DNA of 13,341 bases from Eimeria necatrix. Lineage: Eukaryota > Apicomplexa > Conoidasida > Eucoccidiorida > Eimeriidae. Positions 1 through 9,525 of this stretch are shown here, piece after piece. The notes beneath the pieces are model-generated. The model was given only the letters and a program-made list of their open reading frames with translations, was not told where the DNA came from and searched no databases. The position numbers were made by a program, and so were the translations under genes. Numbering within the stretch: position 1 is the stretch's first letter; every line of letters starts with the position of its first letter. Where the stretch lies: positions 1-13,341 of the forward strand of contig NW_013651802.1 in assembly GCF_000499385.1 (NCBI RefSeq), written 5' to 3'.

Positions 1-1709
1 ACTGAGGAGTGTACAATATAGGCGAACAGGTGATTTTCGGAAAGCGAGTAAAGCGATTTTTGCTTGATTGGATTGTGGAGTGGTTGCACCTCCTGGCGAG
101 CAGGACATGCGGAGTAGCAAGATAGAGTTAAGGGTGTTCCTTGCTCGGCTCAGCTGACGTGTTGGGGAACTTCGACTTTCTTCTGCATGAGTTATATCCT
201 TTCAACATGCTGTGTTGAATGCTGTGCCAGGATGTGTTGCTGACGTACGTGCGGACACCAGGCGAGATGGCCCGTGGTTCAAAGTGGAGCGCGCTATTGT
301 TGTCTTCGTCACGTAATACCTCCCAGGCAGTGCGGTGAATTTAGGCTGACTGGACAAGCAGCTGACCGATGTTGCGTGGACGTTTGTTCTTTTCAGTTTG
401 ATCACTATGACATGTTGGAGCCGGAATTTGTGTTTTGGTACTTGCAGGAGTTGCACGTGCAAAGAATTCTGCTTTGCTCCGCGGGTGGGGGCTTGCACAT
501 ACTACACTGTTATGTGGAGCCTTGACATTTTTAACTGGATGAATGCAAATCCTTCAGTCAATTGTCAAGTACTATGCGACACTTAAGAAACAAAATAGTA
601 GCTGCCTTACCTTGCTTGTTGTCTAGACGCAGGTATACCGTTACAACTCGGTTCGTTGTATACTACACGGGGTCCAGTCCTTGGAAGACTATGCATAAAG
701 ATTATGCAGAAAAAAAGGCTTTGTGTGGATTTGTCGCGTCGTCTGTGTGCGTATTGGTGCGTCCAACATTGCTTTCTGGCTGTAGCAACGTGCGCCTTCA
801 AGTAGAGGCGAGCCGTTTCTGGTCTGCATAACGATGGACGTTAGCAATGCAATCGGTTTGTTAAACAGAACTTGCAATTTGCTCAGTATAATAGCTCATG
901 TTTCAGTTCATGCCCGTTCGAAGTAGGTTATGTAGAGGAACTGAGTTGTAATGGACCGGAGGGAGCAAAGTATGTGTCGTTGCCGGATCCTGAAAAATAA
1001 CGGCAGACGTTTGTAGGACGGGAATACAAAAGACTTCAACAAAAGGCAGTGCGTTCAATTTCCTTCCAAATGTCGACAAACTTAAAAGGCTGTGCAGCAG
1101 TTTGGTTTGCCGGCGACAGTTGTTATTTACTGACCCGTAGTATATAAGCGGTGCGAAGTTCTCATACTTGGCCGATTTGAGCGTTTCTGCGGCTGCGGGC
1201 AAAGTTCGTAAGTTTTAAGTAAAAGGAGTGGTCCAAGAATTGGACACTGCATAACATGGGTCATTTTCTACTTGACTGACACGTTATCAATGTCAGAAAC
1301 TGCGCCTCAGCGCAATAGTGCCCAAATAACTCCAGACTGGGCTACGATCAAGTGAAGCATTTTTTACCTTATGGCTGGGTAGGAACATTTCTGGCATTCA
1401 CCTGAAAATAGGAAGCAGAGATATGGAAGATCTAACCGCTGCAGCCAGCTATTCGATCTATTCTTTTGGACGATTCTCTTGCGTTCCTTTGCAGTTCCAT
1501 GCCTCCCGTTCATTTTGCTACAAGCGCCTTTTAAAAGAGCTTTTTGCTACTAAAAAATCTTGGATATCGTCACTTTTGGTTGCTGTCGCATAGACGGTAT
1601 GGATGGGTCGCGTGCACAGCTTTTTGCTGCTGGAGAAACTGATATGTCCAGTGTCTGTTTGCTTTGTGGCCATGAACAGTGTCAGCAAATTTTCAATCTG
1701 CATACTCAG
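1..1709. other. Anonymous T/G-rich sequence, no gene seen
   Basis: I see no convincing gene, RNA gene or mobile element here. Open frames are short (under 100 codons), overlap one another on both strands and show no recognisable protein motif. The + strand is strongly T- and G-rich: 721-780 counts A5 C12 G19 T24 and 361-420 counts A10 C10 G17 T23. Such a bias is common in introns and other transcribed non-coding DNA, so this may be intronic, but it could equally be intergenic. Confidence 0.5.
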
Positions 1710-1843
1710 TCTGTGAAGCGTCTGTGAAAAGATCAAGAGAAACTGCATGGGCCACTCCACAGGCTGCGGTCAAAATTTCTGATGAATCGGACCGAAAACT
1801 CAGCGAAAAAGGTGAAGTCCGACGAATGGACTCAAAAAAGATA
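1710..1843 (+). other. Possible internal exon (unrecognised product)
   Basis: A purine-rich island in T/G-rich surroundings: 1801-1860 counts A25 C9 G17 T9. The open frame (codons in register with 1679, open to 1885) gives a strongly charged, hydrophilic peptide containing ISDESDRKLSEKGEVRRMD, unlike the low-complexity translations nearby. A pyrimidine-containing stretch ending in CAG at 1707-1709 could be a 3' splice site, and GTAAGA at 1844-1849 is a good 5' splice-site match. With these borders the exon enters after the first base of a codon and leaves on a complete codon. I recognise no family. Chance openness is a serious alternative because the frame is short. Confidence 0.18.
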
Positions 1844-2802
1844 GTAAGATTGTGCAAGGCAGATTTGCTTCTGCATTTATTTTAATGTTTTACTGAGCAC
1901 GTTTGCGTTATGTCTGTGGGTGTCAACGTCCATGTTCAAGGTGTTTCGAGTCTTTGCTTGCACATGATGTCTCATCCAGCCTTTAAGCTTGCATTTCCAT
2001 ATGGCGGTATCGTGATACGTAGGTAACGCGCTTTTACTGACAAAGTCCAGCAAGCTGTTGGGCCTGACGACGCTTTATTGATTGGTACTGCCGTTGCGAA
2101 ACCTTGGAGCTCGTAGACGTCCTATCTCCATAACGCTGTGTCGCCCTCGAACATCAATTTTCTTACGTGTCTGCTGAGAAATGAGTTCGTGAGCATGTGT
2201 TGGCCAGCGTAATTAAACTATAATTCATTTCCCGAGATTTACTAATATTCGCTGGAACCGTTTAATTTGTGTGTAGCATGTTAAAGATGTTTGCTGCCAG
2301 AAATTTATTTATGTCGAGGCGCGGAGACTGGCAGGTGCATGTCAACATACACAACACAATAGGAAAGCTCTTGTTCGTTACGAGTTTTATTAACCAGGCA
2401 GTAGCCTACCCTGCAAAGGGTTTACTGAAATAGAGTCGAACAGTGCTTCACGGCTGGACTAGTGCGCGTTTAGGAAAAGTTAGAGGTGTGTAGCATTTAC
2501 TTGCTGAGCTTGTGTCTTTTATTTTGCGAGTGTTAGACAGCGTCAAGCCAAAGGTGCTTTCCGTTGCAGCTTGTGAAGGAAGACTGAACATAGATGCGTA
2601 GTAGTAGCATGTGCTCACACACAAAGAGGTACTTGCAATCAAATGTATTTTTCTTTAGCCACATTAAAGGAATAATCAGAGAGGTCTTTGCAAAAAAAAA
2701 GTTAATTTAACCCATTCGAATGGTGTGATCATGTTCTTCTTTTGAAAATTCGCCGCAACGAAGCTTTTTTGTAATTCGTTGAATCGCAATGTTTTCAATT
2801 AG
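1844..2802. other. Anonymous non-coding sequence
   Basis: Nothing recognisable is present. The stretch is AT-rich with short A/T runs, including nine consecutive A at about 2692-2700. The only open frames are short and unremarkable, for example 64 codons on the minus strand at 2448-2642. Confidence 0.5.
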
Positions 2803-3346
2803 CTTCTGTGCTGACATAGTTCAGCTAGCACACACCGCAAAGTTTTTGCAAGCTGTAAAGAATAAATTGTGATCACGCAATGGATGATGCAACTATGCTG
2901 AGCCTGAGCTTTATTTTACCACAGCTTTTGGCATTTTAGTGCTAGCATATGTGCGTCAAACGAATCAACGTTATGCTACCGGCGACATGCAAACCTGGGA
3001 AATAGGAGGGCAAGAAACGCTAGAAATTTTGGCCTTCAGAATTGCACTTGCAAGGTGTGCGCGACGTGTGCGCGACGTTTCGTTAGGGCTCGATGGTGAA
3101 GCACACAAGCTTTTCGTGGAATCAACTTCGGAAAAACAGCTTGTATGCGTAAAACCACCAAATACGTAGCCCGGAATCAATACCAAGATAAATGCAATGG
3201 GAATCCTAAGTAGCACAAAATATTAACGCCTTTTTATTCTCCTTATCCGTTTCATGTTCGTTAAAAGGCTCAAAGTTTTTGAGGGACAAGTGATGGCTTG
3301 CTGAGAGTTGAGCAAATTTTCCAACGCTGCACAACTCACGTTAAAT
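2803..3346 (+). repeat. Dispersed repeat, copy 1
   Basis: This segment is clearly homologous to 11188-11731 in the same orientation. By eye the identity is roughly 75-80% in the best stretches, with small indels. Perfect shared blocks include ACCTGGGAAATAGGAGG (2993-3009 and 11377-11393) and ACCACCAAATACGTAGCCC (about 3154-3172 and 11552-11570). The left edge is soft: clear similarity starts near 2828, with CTTCTGTG at 2803-2810 as a possible outer match. The right edge is near 3346. I see no terminal inverted repeats, poly-A tail or recognisable protein, so the class is unknown. A minus-strand open frame of 81 codons (2971-3216, GTG start) exists, but comparison with copy 2 does not support coding. 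Confidence 0.88.
3055..3076 (+). repeat. 11-bp tandem duplication inside repeat copy 1
   Basis: GTGTGCGCGAC occurs twice in perfect tandem. Copy 2 of the dispersed repeat has the matching pair in mutated form (GTGTGCGTGAC then GCGTGGGCGAC, about 11441-11462), so the duplication is a property of the family and predates the split of the two copies. Confidence 0.8.
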
Positions 3347-3751
3347 ATGAAGACTTGCCAAGAGCCTGTTAGCACACTGTTCTGAATAAAATTCCCCTTC
3401 ATGTTCAGCTTTATTTCCTGCCATGGTGATGTTTAGCGCCCGCAGCAGTAGAATCGTGCTGAATGAATTAGGCTCCACATTGTTTTGTTCCCATTTATTG
3501 TTCATGTGCTGTTGTTGCAAGTGATACAAGAAGGAGCTGCAGTTTTGAACGGCACCGCAAGCATGACTCAGATGCCTTTGATTGCCTTTCCCAAAACGCG
3601 CGTTTCGACAACTCTTCGATTCCTCGTGGCATTTGCAACTACGTGTTCTGCGGCATGCCGACGCAAACCAACGGCATGCTAGTGAATCCTCTTTTAATGG
3701 GCCTTGTTTGTTTCTGCATTATGCGGAAATTTTGCGCACGCTTGGCTTGAG
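3347..3751. other. Anonymous non-coding sequence
   Basis: No gene or element is recognised. The + strand is T/G-rich and open frames are short. Similarity between the two repeat copies stops at the left border of this stretch. Confidence 0.5.
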
Positions 3752-3919
3752 CTGAAGGCTCTGCATGAGGCAAATTGCGCACCCCACAAGCAGGTAAAGA
3801 CGCCAATTGACACTGGAAGAGACCTAGCGAAGTCATTGCATTTCGGCCCTCGGCGTGAGCAACTTCTTGTTGACGAGCCTTCAATTGCGAATGCGCTGAG
3901 GCGGTTTCTGGCGAAGTAA
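3752..3919 (+). other. Possible exon or chance open frame (unrecognised)
   Basis: The frame in register with 3704 is open to a TAA at 3917-3919. It encodes a hydrophilic stretch including TPIDTGRDLAKSLHFGPRRE. Base use differs from the flanks: 3781-3840 counts A22 C16 G14 T8, while neighbouring lines are T-rich. A possible 3' splice site ends in AG at 3750-3751. CAG|GTAAAG at 3791-3799 is a strong 5' splice-site match that would instead end an exon at 3793. A minus-strand frame overlaps it (3639-3884). No homology is recognised. Confidence 0.13.
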
Positions 3920-4729
3920 TAGGTACGCAGGCCCATGCAGTGCCGTGTTATTTTTCCCGCGAAGTCAGCTGCCATGTAGTGTGGCTGGCGAAAGGCGCGT
4001 GGCTGTGTGGAGGAAGCGCGCGAAGCAAGCTTCGAGCGACTGCGGAATATGTATGCCGCATGTATCCATCGCTTTGATGGAAGGCACTATATGCGAGCGT
4101 GGGCCATAGAGTGGACAGAGGAGCTGCCCAAGGCGCGCTGAATCTGCTGACAATTTGCATGATGTTTGTTTCATGGGTCAACGCTGTTAAACGCACATGC
4201 AGACAACGCTTGGCTGCGCATTGTTTAGCTTTGTGAAATATGCAGTTTGGACACTGGCATAGACGCTTTGCACGATTTGTGCACGCATTGAAGCATTTGC
4301 GTGTTTTCGAGCGATTATTAGAGTCGCGTATTGTCGTGCGCACAAGTGCCAAAGCCCGAAGGTATGGGGGAGGACTTGCTCGTTTGGCAATCTTGTATTC
4401 GCAGCGCTAAATAAAAATACTGTAATGTTTCGTTCATTAATTTTCAGTCGTTGGTTAGAATCAATGTGACGGTGTTGAGCTGATGCTGCACTTCAAGTTC
4501 TTCGCCTCTCTGAGTTAGTGAGGATACCTCATGGTAGCTTTGCAGCTGATGCAGTGAGTAAATGCGTCCAGCAAGTGAACCATATGCGTGAACGGCTAAG
4601 GTTTCCGTTTTCGGTTTGCACATCTTATCGCACACATCTGTCCCAAGCCCTGAGCCTGTGAAAGCTTGAGCGGTTCACATTTTTGGGGCTTATCTCGACC
4701 TCTCAGTTTATCACTTCCTGCTTCTGCAG
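3920..4729. other. Anonymous sequence, no supported gene
   Basis: This stretch is GC-richer near 3960-4150 and then T/G-rich. A 134-codon minus-strand open frame (3948-4352) and a second one in another frame overlap here, but neither shows a motif. CGAAGCAAGCTTCG at 4021-4034 is a short perfect palindromic hairpin with a 2-base centre, not otherwise interpretable. The stretch 4681-4729 is pyrimidine-rich on + (40 of 60 bases over 4681-4740) and ends in CTTCTGCAG, an excellent 3' splice-site match. Confidence 0.45.
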
Positions 4730-4937
4730 CGTAGTCCGATGCTAGCAGCCGTAGAGACCACGAGGCGTTGCCTTTTAAACTGCTTTTCATTAGCTCTGGA
4801 CTTGTTGATCTTTGATTTATGTTTCCATATTGCGTTGTTTATGTGCGGTAGGGAGGCGCAACGGGGAAATCGTATTCGATGCACCAAAATTATTCGTTGT
4901 TCAATCGGGTTAATTTCTTTGGGAGCTTCTGAGGCAG
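4730..4937 (+). other. Possible internal exon with strong 3' splice site
   Basis: The segment follows a textbook pyrimidine tract ending CTTCCTGCTTCTGCAG at 4729. It ends at CAG|GTACTG (GT at 4938-4939). The frame through the ATG at 4739 is open across the whole interval and on to a stop at 4949-4951. The translation has a hydrophobic centre (CLLNCFSLALDLLIFDLCFH) that could be a membrane segment, or could reflect only the T-rich composition (4801-4860: A9 C8 G17 T26). It enters on a complete codon and leaves after one base. No family is recognised. Confidence 0.15.
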
Positions 4938-6183
4938 GTACTGCTCCTTAAATAATAATGTGTAAACATCCCATGAATAGCCGTAATGTTTGCACTGCAT
5001 CTATTTCAGAAAATGTTTGGCCACCTTCTCTATGTTTGTAGCCAGAGTTGTGTTAGCATTTCCAGAGCATGTGGACGCAGTTGCGCAACATTTTCTTGAA
5101 TTCCTTTTTCACATGCAAATTTTCTATCCTTACGGATTTGTTTAATTGCATAATACTTCGAATTTCGCTTCATATCCACTCAGGTAAAGAATTATTCTTG
5201 AAAGCAAAGAATCACTCTTGGATGCTGTTGAGGTAGCCCTCAACGGATCGTGATCAGGTCGACGGAAATTTGCGCATTAAACTAGCTGGTGTACTCTTCC
5301 TTGATATTTGGAGTTTGCAAGGAAAGATCCTATATATGACTTGACCTAGAAGTGAAACGACAGCAATACTTTGTGGAGAAGCATTGAACGCCATAATGTC
5401 CCCCATGTGTTGCCAAACTGTTAAGGTTTGTTTAGCAGCGGCAATAAACATGGGAAAGCATGCAATATCTGGAATTCCAGAGACATGGTTTGAGTCCTTA
5501 TGCGACGGTTTTGTCCACTTTTCTGGCACAGTGGTTGTCGTAGAGCCCAAATGTATGCACGATGCATAAGCCCCAGCAGACAAGAGCTACTTTACGGTCC
5601 TGAAGCAACTGCTAAACCTAAGCAAACTTATTGTGGCCCCTCATGAACTTCATAGTAGATTCTCAAAAGGTGCATTTAAAAGCATTTTCATGATTTCTTG
5701 ATATTGGCCGTCCTCCTGTTTAAATGTTATCTGTTTTCATCGCTAAAGTGCTAGGTTGCATATGCTGTGCATCGTTGACAGTTTCTGATGCACGTTTGTT
5801 TAGCCTTTCAAAGCAGGCAGCCCTTTTAGGGGGATTGCCAGCGTTTCACTTTCCATTCGACTGCATTGTTAAGGGCGTTTGTCAATTGAAATCGCAGGTG
5901 CTGAAGTCTGTCCCTTCTTAAGCTATCTGCTAGTGGAGAATCAGTTTTCCTGCGGCTCTGTTCACAGCAGGTCCTTCATCTTCGCATATTGCCGTGAGTC
6001 CGATTGTGTTAAATAGACGCAGATTTTTCTGCCACGCACCAACAACCTGTGACATTTGCCTTTTGAATAGACTGCACATACTTGCACAGGCGTTGGTCTC
6101 TTGTCTGGATACTAAATTGATTCTGAAAACGCAACAAGCTGAAAATACCACCGTCAGCGTATCATGGATGATCCTACTTTAAG
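4938..6183. other. Anonymous T-rich sequence
   Basis: No gene, RNA gene or known repeat is recognised apart from the 20-bp duplication at 5186-5225. Open frames on both strands overlap at 5254-5583 (109 codons, minus) and 5384-5569 (61 codons, plus), with no motif in either. Confidence 0.5.
5186..5225 (+). repeat. Imperfect 20-bp tandem duplication
   Basis: Two adjacent 20-base units, 5186-5205 and 5206-5225, share AAAGAATNANTCTTGNANGC and differ at four positions. The unit is itself partly self-complementary (AAAGA against TCTTG). No function is apparent. Confidence 0.7.
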
Positions 6184-6346
6184 GTGCCACTGCTCCAAAA
6201 TACAAGGGCGTTTTTCTTCATCAAAAGACGAAGTTGCGGAATGCCAAGGATACGCTCACGCTCAGGGCACGGCAAGAGCAGGCGAGGCTTCGCGACACTT
6301 CAGCCCAATCTCAGGCTTCATCAACATCCTAGAAGACACAGTCTGA
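6184..6346 (+). other. GC- and purine-rich exon-like island (unrecognised)
   Basis: Composition changes sharply here: 6241-6300 counts A15 C18 G19 T8, about 62% GC, inside T-rich flanks near 45% GC. Two + frames are open. The one in register with 6164 gives a hydrophilic peptide including FSSSKDEVAECQGYAHAQG and ends ILEDTV at a TGA (6344-6346). A possible 3' splice site is AG at 6182-6183 with a modest pyrimidine tract. If real it would be a terminal exon or a short decayed coding fragment. No family is recognised. Confidence 0.17.
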
Positions 6347-7366
6347 TAATACGGTGTGTGCTTTGAAGTGTGTGATATCTTCGTAGTTTCATCGGTGAAA
6401 GTGCGTGAGCTTTTCTCTGTCGCATGCACGAGTCATGTGTCGCACGTCATAACGAATTTGCGGAATCTTTTATTTCTCTTTTTTGTTTTTGACTTATATG
6501 CTTGTTGGCGGCTGTTCGTTCTATCATCGGCAGTAGCTACTTAACCTTTATACATGTGTATAAAAATACAAAGTCGACTACTGCAACTAACACTAAGTGC
6601 ACGCTCTGACGGTCGCAGCAGCATTGATACGCTTTACAGATTGCATTGGTTCCATGTTCTTGCAGATAACGAATTATCATTCTGCTTTTACTGGACGCAC
6701 CTGGTATGCTTTTAATGGCATCTGCACCGAAAGCTACCCCTGCGTTGCCGTAGCGGGTTGACTTGAAATTTGTTTCGTAGGTTCGCGTGCTGTCTGCGCC
6801 GCATCTCAGTGTAGCACATTTGTTGGCGCTTTGGTGACCAAAATCAACGCAGTTTTTCTCACTGAACTTCAGCGTGAGCGTTCAGACAGACAAAAACTTA
6901 CTGGTGATTACGTAAGAAATAAGTAAGAAAAATCGAAATGAACGTGGTCGAAAAACCTTGGATGTATATTTGCAGTCGTTGTGAGAATTTTCGCTTGCGA
7001 CTCTTCACAAGCTATCACTCTAAGAAATTTAGCTTGTGGTTCTTCTTAAGTTGTTGTGATTTTAACAAATAAAGTGGACGTGCGCCACTCTTTTGGAACA
7101 AAAGATGGCAGCAATCAGTGTTTGCTAATTACCAAAGCAACTATATTGGCACTCCCTGTGGTGCGTACTACCTGCCGTAACGTGAACTATATCTGATGCC
7201 TCACAGAAACGACAGCATCACATCTGCGAATTGCTCCATCTCATCACGGCAACGAGTGACTCCTTCGCAGTAACTGTCTCAGAATGCCATTCTTACTTCG
7301 CAAGTTTCAATGGTTCAACAGTTCCAGCAAGTTTTATAGACATTGCCTGATTGATTTGCTTGCCAG
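6347..7366. other. Anonymous sequence with a possible upstream intron
   Basis: No gene is recognised. The left part is T-rich and the right end (from about 7200) is A/C-rich; 7201-7260 counts A19 C19 G11 T11. The stretch ends in TTGATTTGCTTGCCAG (7351-7366), a good 3' splice-site match. Confidence 0.45.
7006..7038 (+). repeat. Short inverted repeat (9-bp arms)
   Basis: CACAAGCTA at 7006-7014 is a perfect inverted copy of TAGCTTGTG at 7030-7038, separated by 15 bases. It could form a hairpin in DNA or RNA. No U-tract or gene end adjoins it, so I assign no role. Confidence 0.5.
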
Positions 7367-7569
7367 GAAAAGGTGAAAGACCAGCTCATGTTTCTCATTG
7401 CGCGTATCGGAGCATTCACAACCCTATCTTGCACATATTAAAGTTACTGCTTGAAAAACCAAAGAGTGAAGAGACGCTTGATGACTCTGCATTTGCAGAT
7501 GCTTGTGACGTTTTCTGGAGAAAGACATATTATTGCAGCGATTTTCGAGTGTGTACAGTATTTCATCCT
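7367..7569 (+). other. Best candidate internal exon (unrecognised product)
   Basis: This lies in the longest open frame of the window, which runs 7351-7821 (156 codons) with no in-frame ATG, as expected for an internal exon rather than a start-to-stop gene. It is preceded by TTGATTTGCTTGCCAG and followed by GTAAGC at 7570, both good splice matches. The predicted peptide is hydrophilic and plausible, with a likely helix (NPILHILKLLLEKPKSEET) followed by an acidic stretch and three cysteines in a CDVFWRKTYYCSDFRVC segment. The interval 7441-7500 is purine-rich (A21 C10 G14 T15). With these borders it enters after one base of a codon and leaves on a complete codon. At this GC, a run this long is not rare enough by itself to exclude chance. 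I recognise no family. Confidence 0.2.
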
Positions 7570-8744
7570 GTAAGCTGGAGTGCGCATGCGCTTGCAGGTG
7601 GAAGAAGGAATTATTTAATTACGCCGATACCGGCTTGTATCTCGGCTTTTCGGAATTTTCCGGCGTGCCACACAGTATTTGGCTTTCTCCTTGATACTTG
7701 GACACTGAAAGCACAACTGACCGAATATTATTGGGTAGGATATGTACCATCCTCCGCTAGTGTCCTTCAGAGAAGTGTCTGTTTTGAACAACGCCTGCTG
7801 CTTACTAATTTTGTCCAATGAAAAGTGCCTCACAACGTGACGATTGAAGCAGGGGATATTCGTGTATTCCTAGAAGCTCGTCGGTTATCCAATGCTGAGC
7901 TTGTTGAGCCTGCTTCAACCAACCAACCAATGTGCTATTGCGCATCTGACCTGCCTAGGTGGTGATTACCCATTTTTGAGAGTGTATTGATGCCTCTATC
8001 TTTGTATCAAATTTGTCATCACTTCATGAGCTGTGGCGCACTAGTTGACGCGGTGTGGAGCAATGTGTGATCCAAACATAGCTGCAGTAAGCTTTCTGAA
8101 AAGAAAGTTATGTTGCGCGCACCGTTATGTGTTGACGGTGTGCACGCCTTGCTAGCACATTAAATACCCTTCTCCTACCGAACTAGTATTTGTTACAGAG
8201 CTGCGCGAGTTGGATTTTTAGTAGTGCTTTCATTTATGGTGAAGTATTTAGGGCGTCCGCATGATGCCGGTAGATGCAGTATGTACCCAAGTCGTACTTT
8301 CAATGGTTTGATTTGTTTCAGGCGTTCTCTACGATATTTTATGAACGTTTTTCCGACTAAGTATTAAACGCGACACATGCTTGTTACTCTAGCGCAAGCC
8401 ACCAGTGCTCTGACAAGGGCCGACTAGCAGATTGTAGAAAATCCTCTCGCCGCGCCCGAACGACGATAAGTTTCCCTGGTAGTGGCTCATTCATGTTAGG
8501 AAGACATTTCCAGGGGCGATTCAATAATTAAAAGAGTTTTTAAGAAACACTATATAGGTGAGAAATGATCATGCGGACACGGTGGGAAAAGGATACAAAC
8601 GCATGTCCATTTGTGCAAGTATCAAGTGGTAACGCACTACAGGGATACGTCTGCATACTGTTCCTTCGTTTTAGCTATAAATGGATATCCTGTAGATGTC
8701 GATTTTCCTTCACTGTCGTGCGCGTGAGCCGTAAAAGTCGTCAG
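7570..8744. other. Anonymous sequence, no gene seen
   Basis: The open frame from 7367 continues to a TGA at 7819-7821, after which nothing is recognisable. A short (CCAA)n run sits at about 7918-7930. Small partly matching arms CACCGT and ACGGTG (8120-8125, 8135-8140) could form a 6-bp stem but are within chance expectation. Confidence 0.45.
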
Positions 8745-8891
8745 ACCACTAGGCACGAGCTGCAACTACAGGACGGGCCGCAAAATACCATTAAAATGGT
8801 GAATGTGGGGTTAGCGTGCTTCAACGCAAAAAATGAGGATTATTATGTAGCCGCACCCACTTGCAGGGTGTGTATCGAGCTGGTATACTGA
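8745..8891 (+). other. Weak exon-like open frame (unrecognised)
   Basis: This is the distal half of a 108-codon ATG-initiated frame (8565-8891). The segment is purine-rich at 8761-8820 (A18 C11 G18 T13) and encodes a hydrophilic stretch including TTRHELQLQDGPQNTIKMVN. A CAG at 8742-8744 would allow entry on a complete codon, but its pyrimidine tract is weak; an alternative AG is at 8727-8728. The terminal GTGTGT near 8868 is only a poor 5' splice match. No homology is recognised. Confidence 0.1.
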
Positions 8892-9102
8892 CCATAGACA
8901 CTAGCCTTCAGATGAAAATTTCCATCGCCACAGTCATACACTGTAAACGTACACGACAGATCAGGTTATAGGGTAACAAATAAATTAGGGTGCAAGAAAG
9001 CACAGTAATCCTCTTTGACCAGGCTGCTTGTTTTGAACGTATCGCTAAACACAGCTTAGCCCACATCGTACTTTTCGGGGCTTTGCAAAAGGCTTGAATG
9101 CA
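8892..9102. other. Anonymous sequence
   Basis: Nothing recognisable is seen in this short interval. Confidence 0.4.
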
Positions 9103-9525
9103 TTACAAAAGCCACCAGTAGTGCTGAAGCCAGTGAAAGCTTGCATAGCCCTTTGGATAATCAAGCGGAACAAGTGCACTCACAAATTGCCACGAACACA
9201 AATTGAGCAACGTTAGCTGAGCCTGCCATGGAAGAAAACTAGGAACATAGCTCTGAGAGACCGATGAAGAGCCTACCCTGCTGCACATGCTTATTTCTGT
9301 CAAGAGCCTTCCTGCTGCATGATCATTAATCAACTCACGTCGAAGATCTCCTTCAGAAGGCGACCCGTTTAAACGCCAGTTTTTTCTAATGCTAACTTTA
9401 CAGAAATCGTCACAGCAAACATCAAGGGAAAGTATTAAACTCTCCATCTTGCGGAAACATGCGCAGTCTAACGTTTGAGAAAACAAGCAAGTTGATCGGA
9501 TACCAAACAAGTTGATCGGGCACAT
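9103..9525 (-). CDS. Hypothetical 140-codon ORF, doubtful
   Basis: This is the longest ATG-to-stop frame outside the retroelement. The ATG is the complement of 9523-9525. The translation begins MCPINLFGIRS, is cysteine-rich in its first 45 residues, has a hydrophilic centre (NWRLNGSPSEGDLRRELIND) and ends in an aromatic tail rich in W, Y and H. I see no signal peptide, repeat or domain that I can name. The first codons lie in a 20-bp-period duplication (9488-9519), which gives the repeated sense NLFGIRSTCLF. There is no supporting promoter or neighbour. It may be a chance frame, a decayed gene or an exon of a minus-strand gene; the + strand here is mildly A/C-rich, which would fit minus-strand transcription. 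Confidence 0.15.
   Translation of the reverse strand: MCPINLFGIRSTCLFSQTLDCACFRKMESLILSLDVCCDDFCKVSIRKNWRLNGSPSEGDLRRELINDHAAGRLLTEISMCSRVGSSSVSQSYVPSFLPWQAQLTLLNLCSWQFVSALVPLDYPKGYASFHWLQHYWWLL
9488..9519 (+). repeat. Short direct repeat, 20-bp period
   Basis: CAAGTTGATCGG occurs at 9488-9499 and again at 9508-9519, so the start-to-start distance is 20 bases. The intervening bases are GATACCAAA-like and are not duplicated. This looks like a small local duplication followed by divergence. Confidence 0.7.

Noticed and set aside
2971..3216. Minus-strand 81-codon frame in repeat copy 1 that looks like a signal-peptide protein (GYVFGG core also visible in copy 2)
   Set aside because: In the 30 codons that align in frame between the two copies, nearly all base differences change the amino acid and only about one is silent. 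Copy 2 then loses the frame through a 13-bp duplication. This fits neutral decay, not coding constraint.
3948..4352. 134-codon minus-strand ORF
   Set aside because: No motif, a competing open frame in the same strand over much of its length, and low-complexity residue use. It is treated as a chance frame in a slightly GC-richer patch.
5254..5583. 109-codon minus-strand ORF
   Set aside because: An overlapping plus-strand frame is also open, no family is recognised, and the length is within chance expectation for this composition.
8116..8145. Possible hairpin CACCGT/ACGGTG
   Set aside because: A 6-bp stem with a 9-base loop and no adjoining gene end is expected by chance in a sequence of this length.
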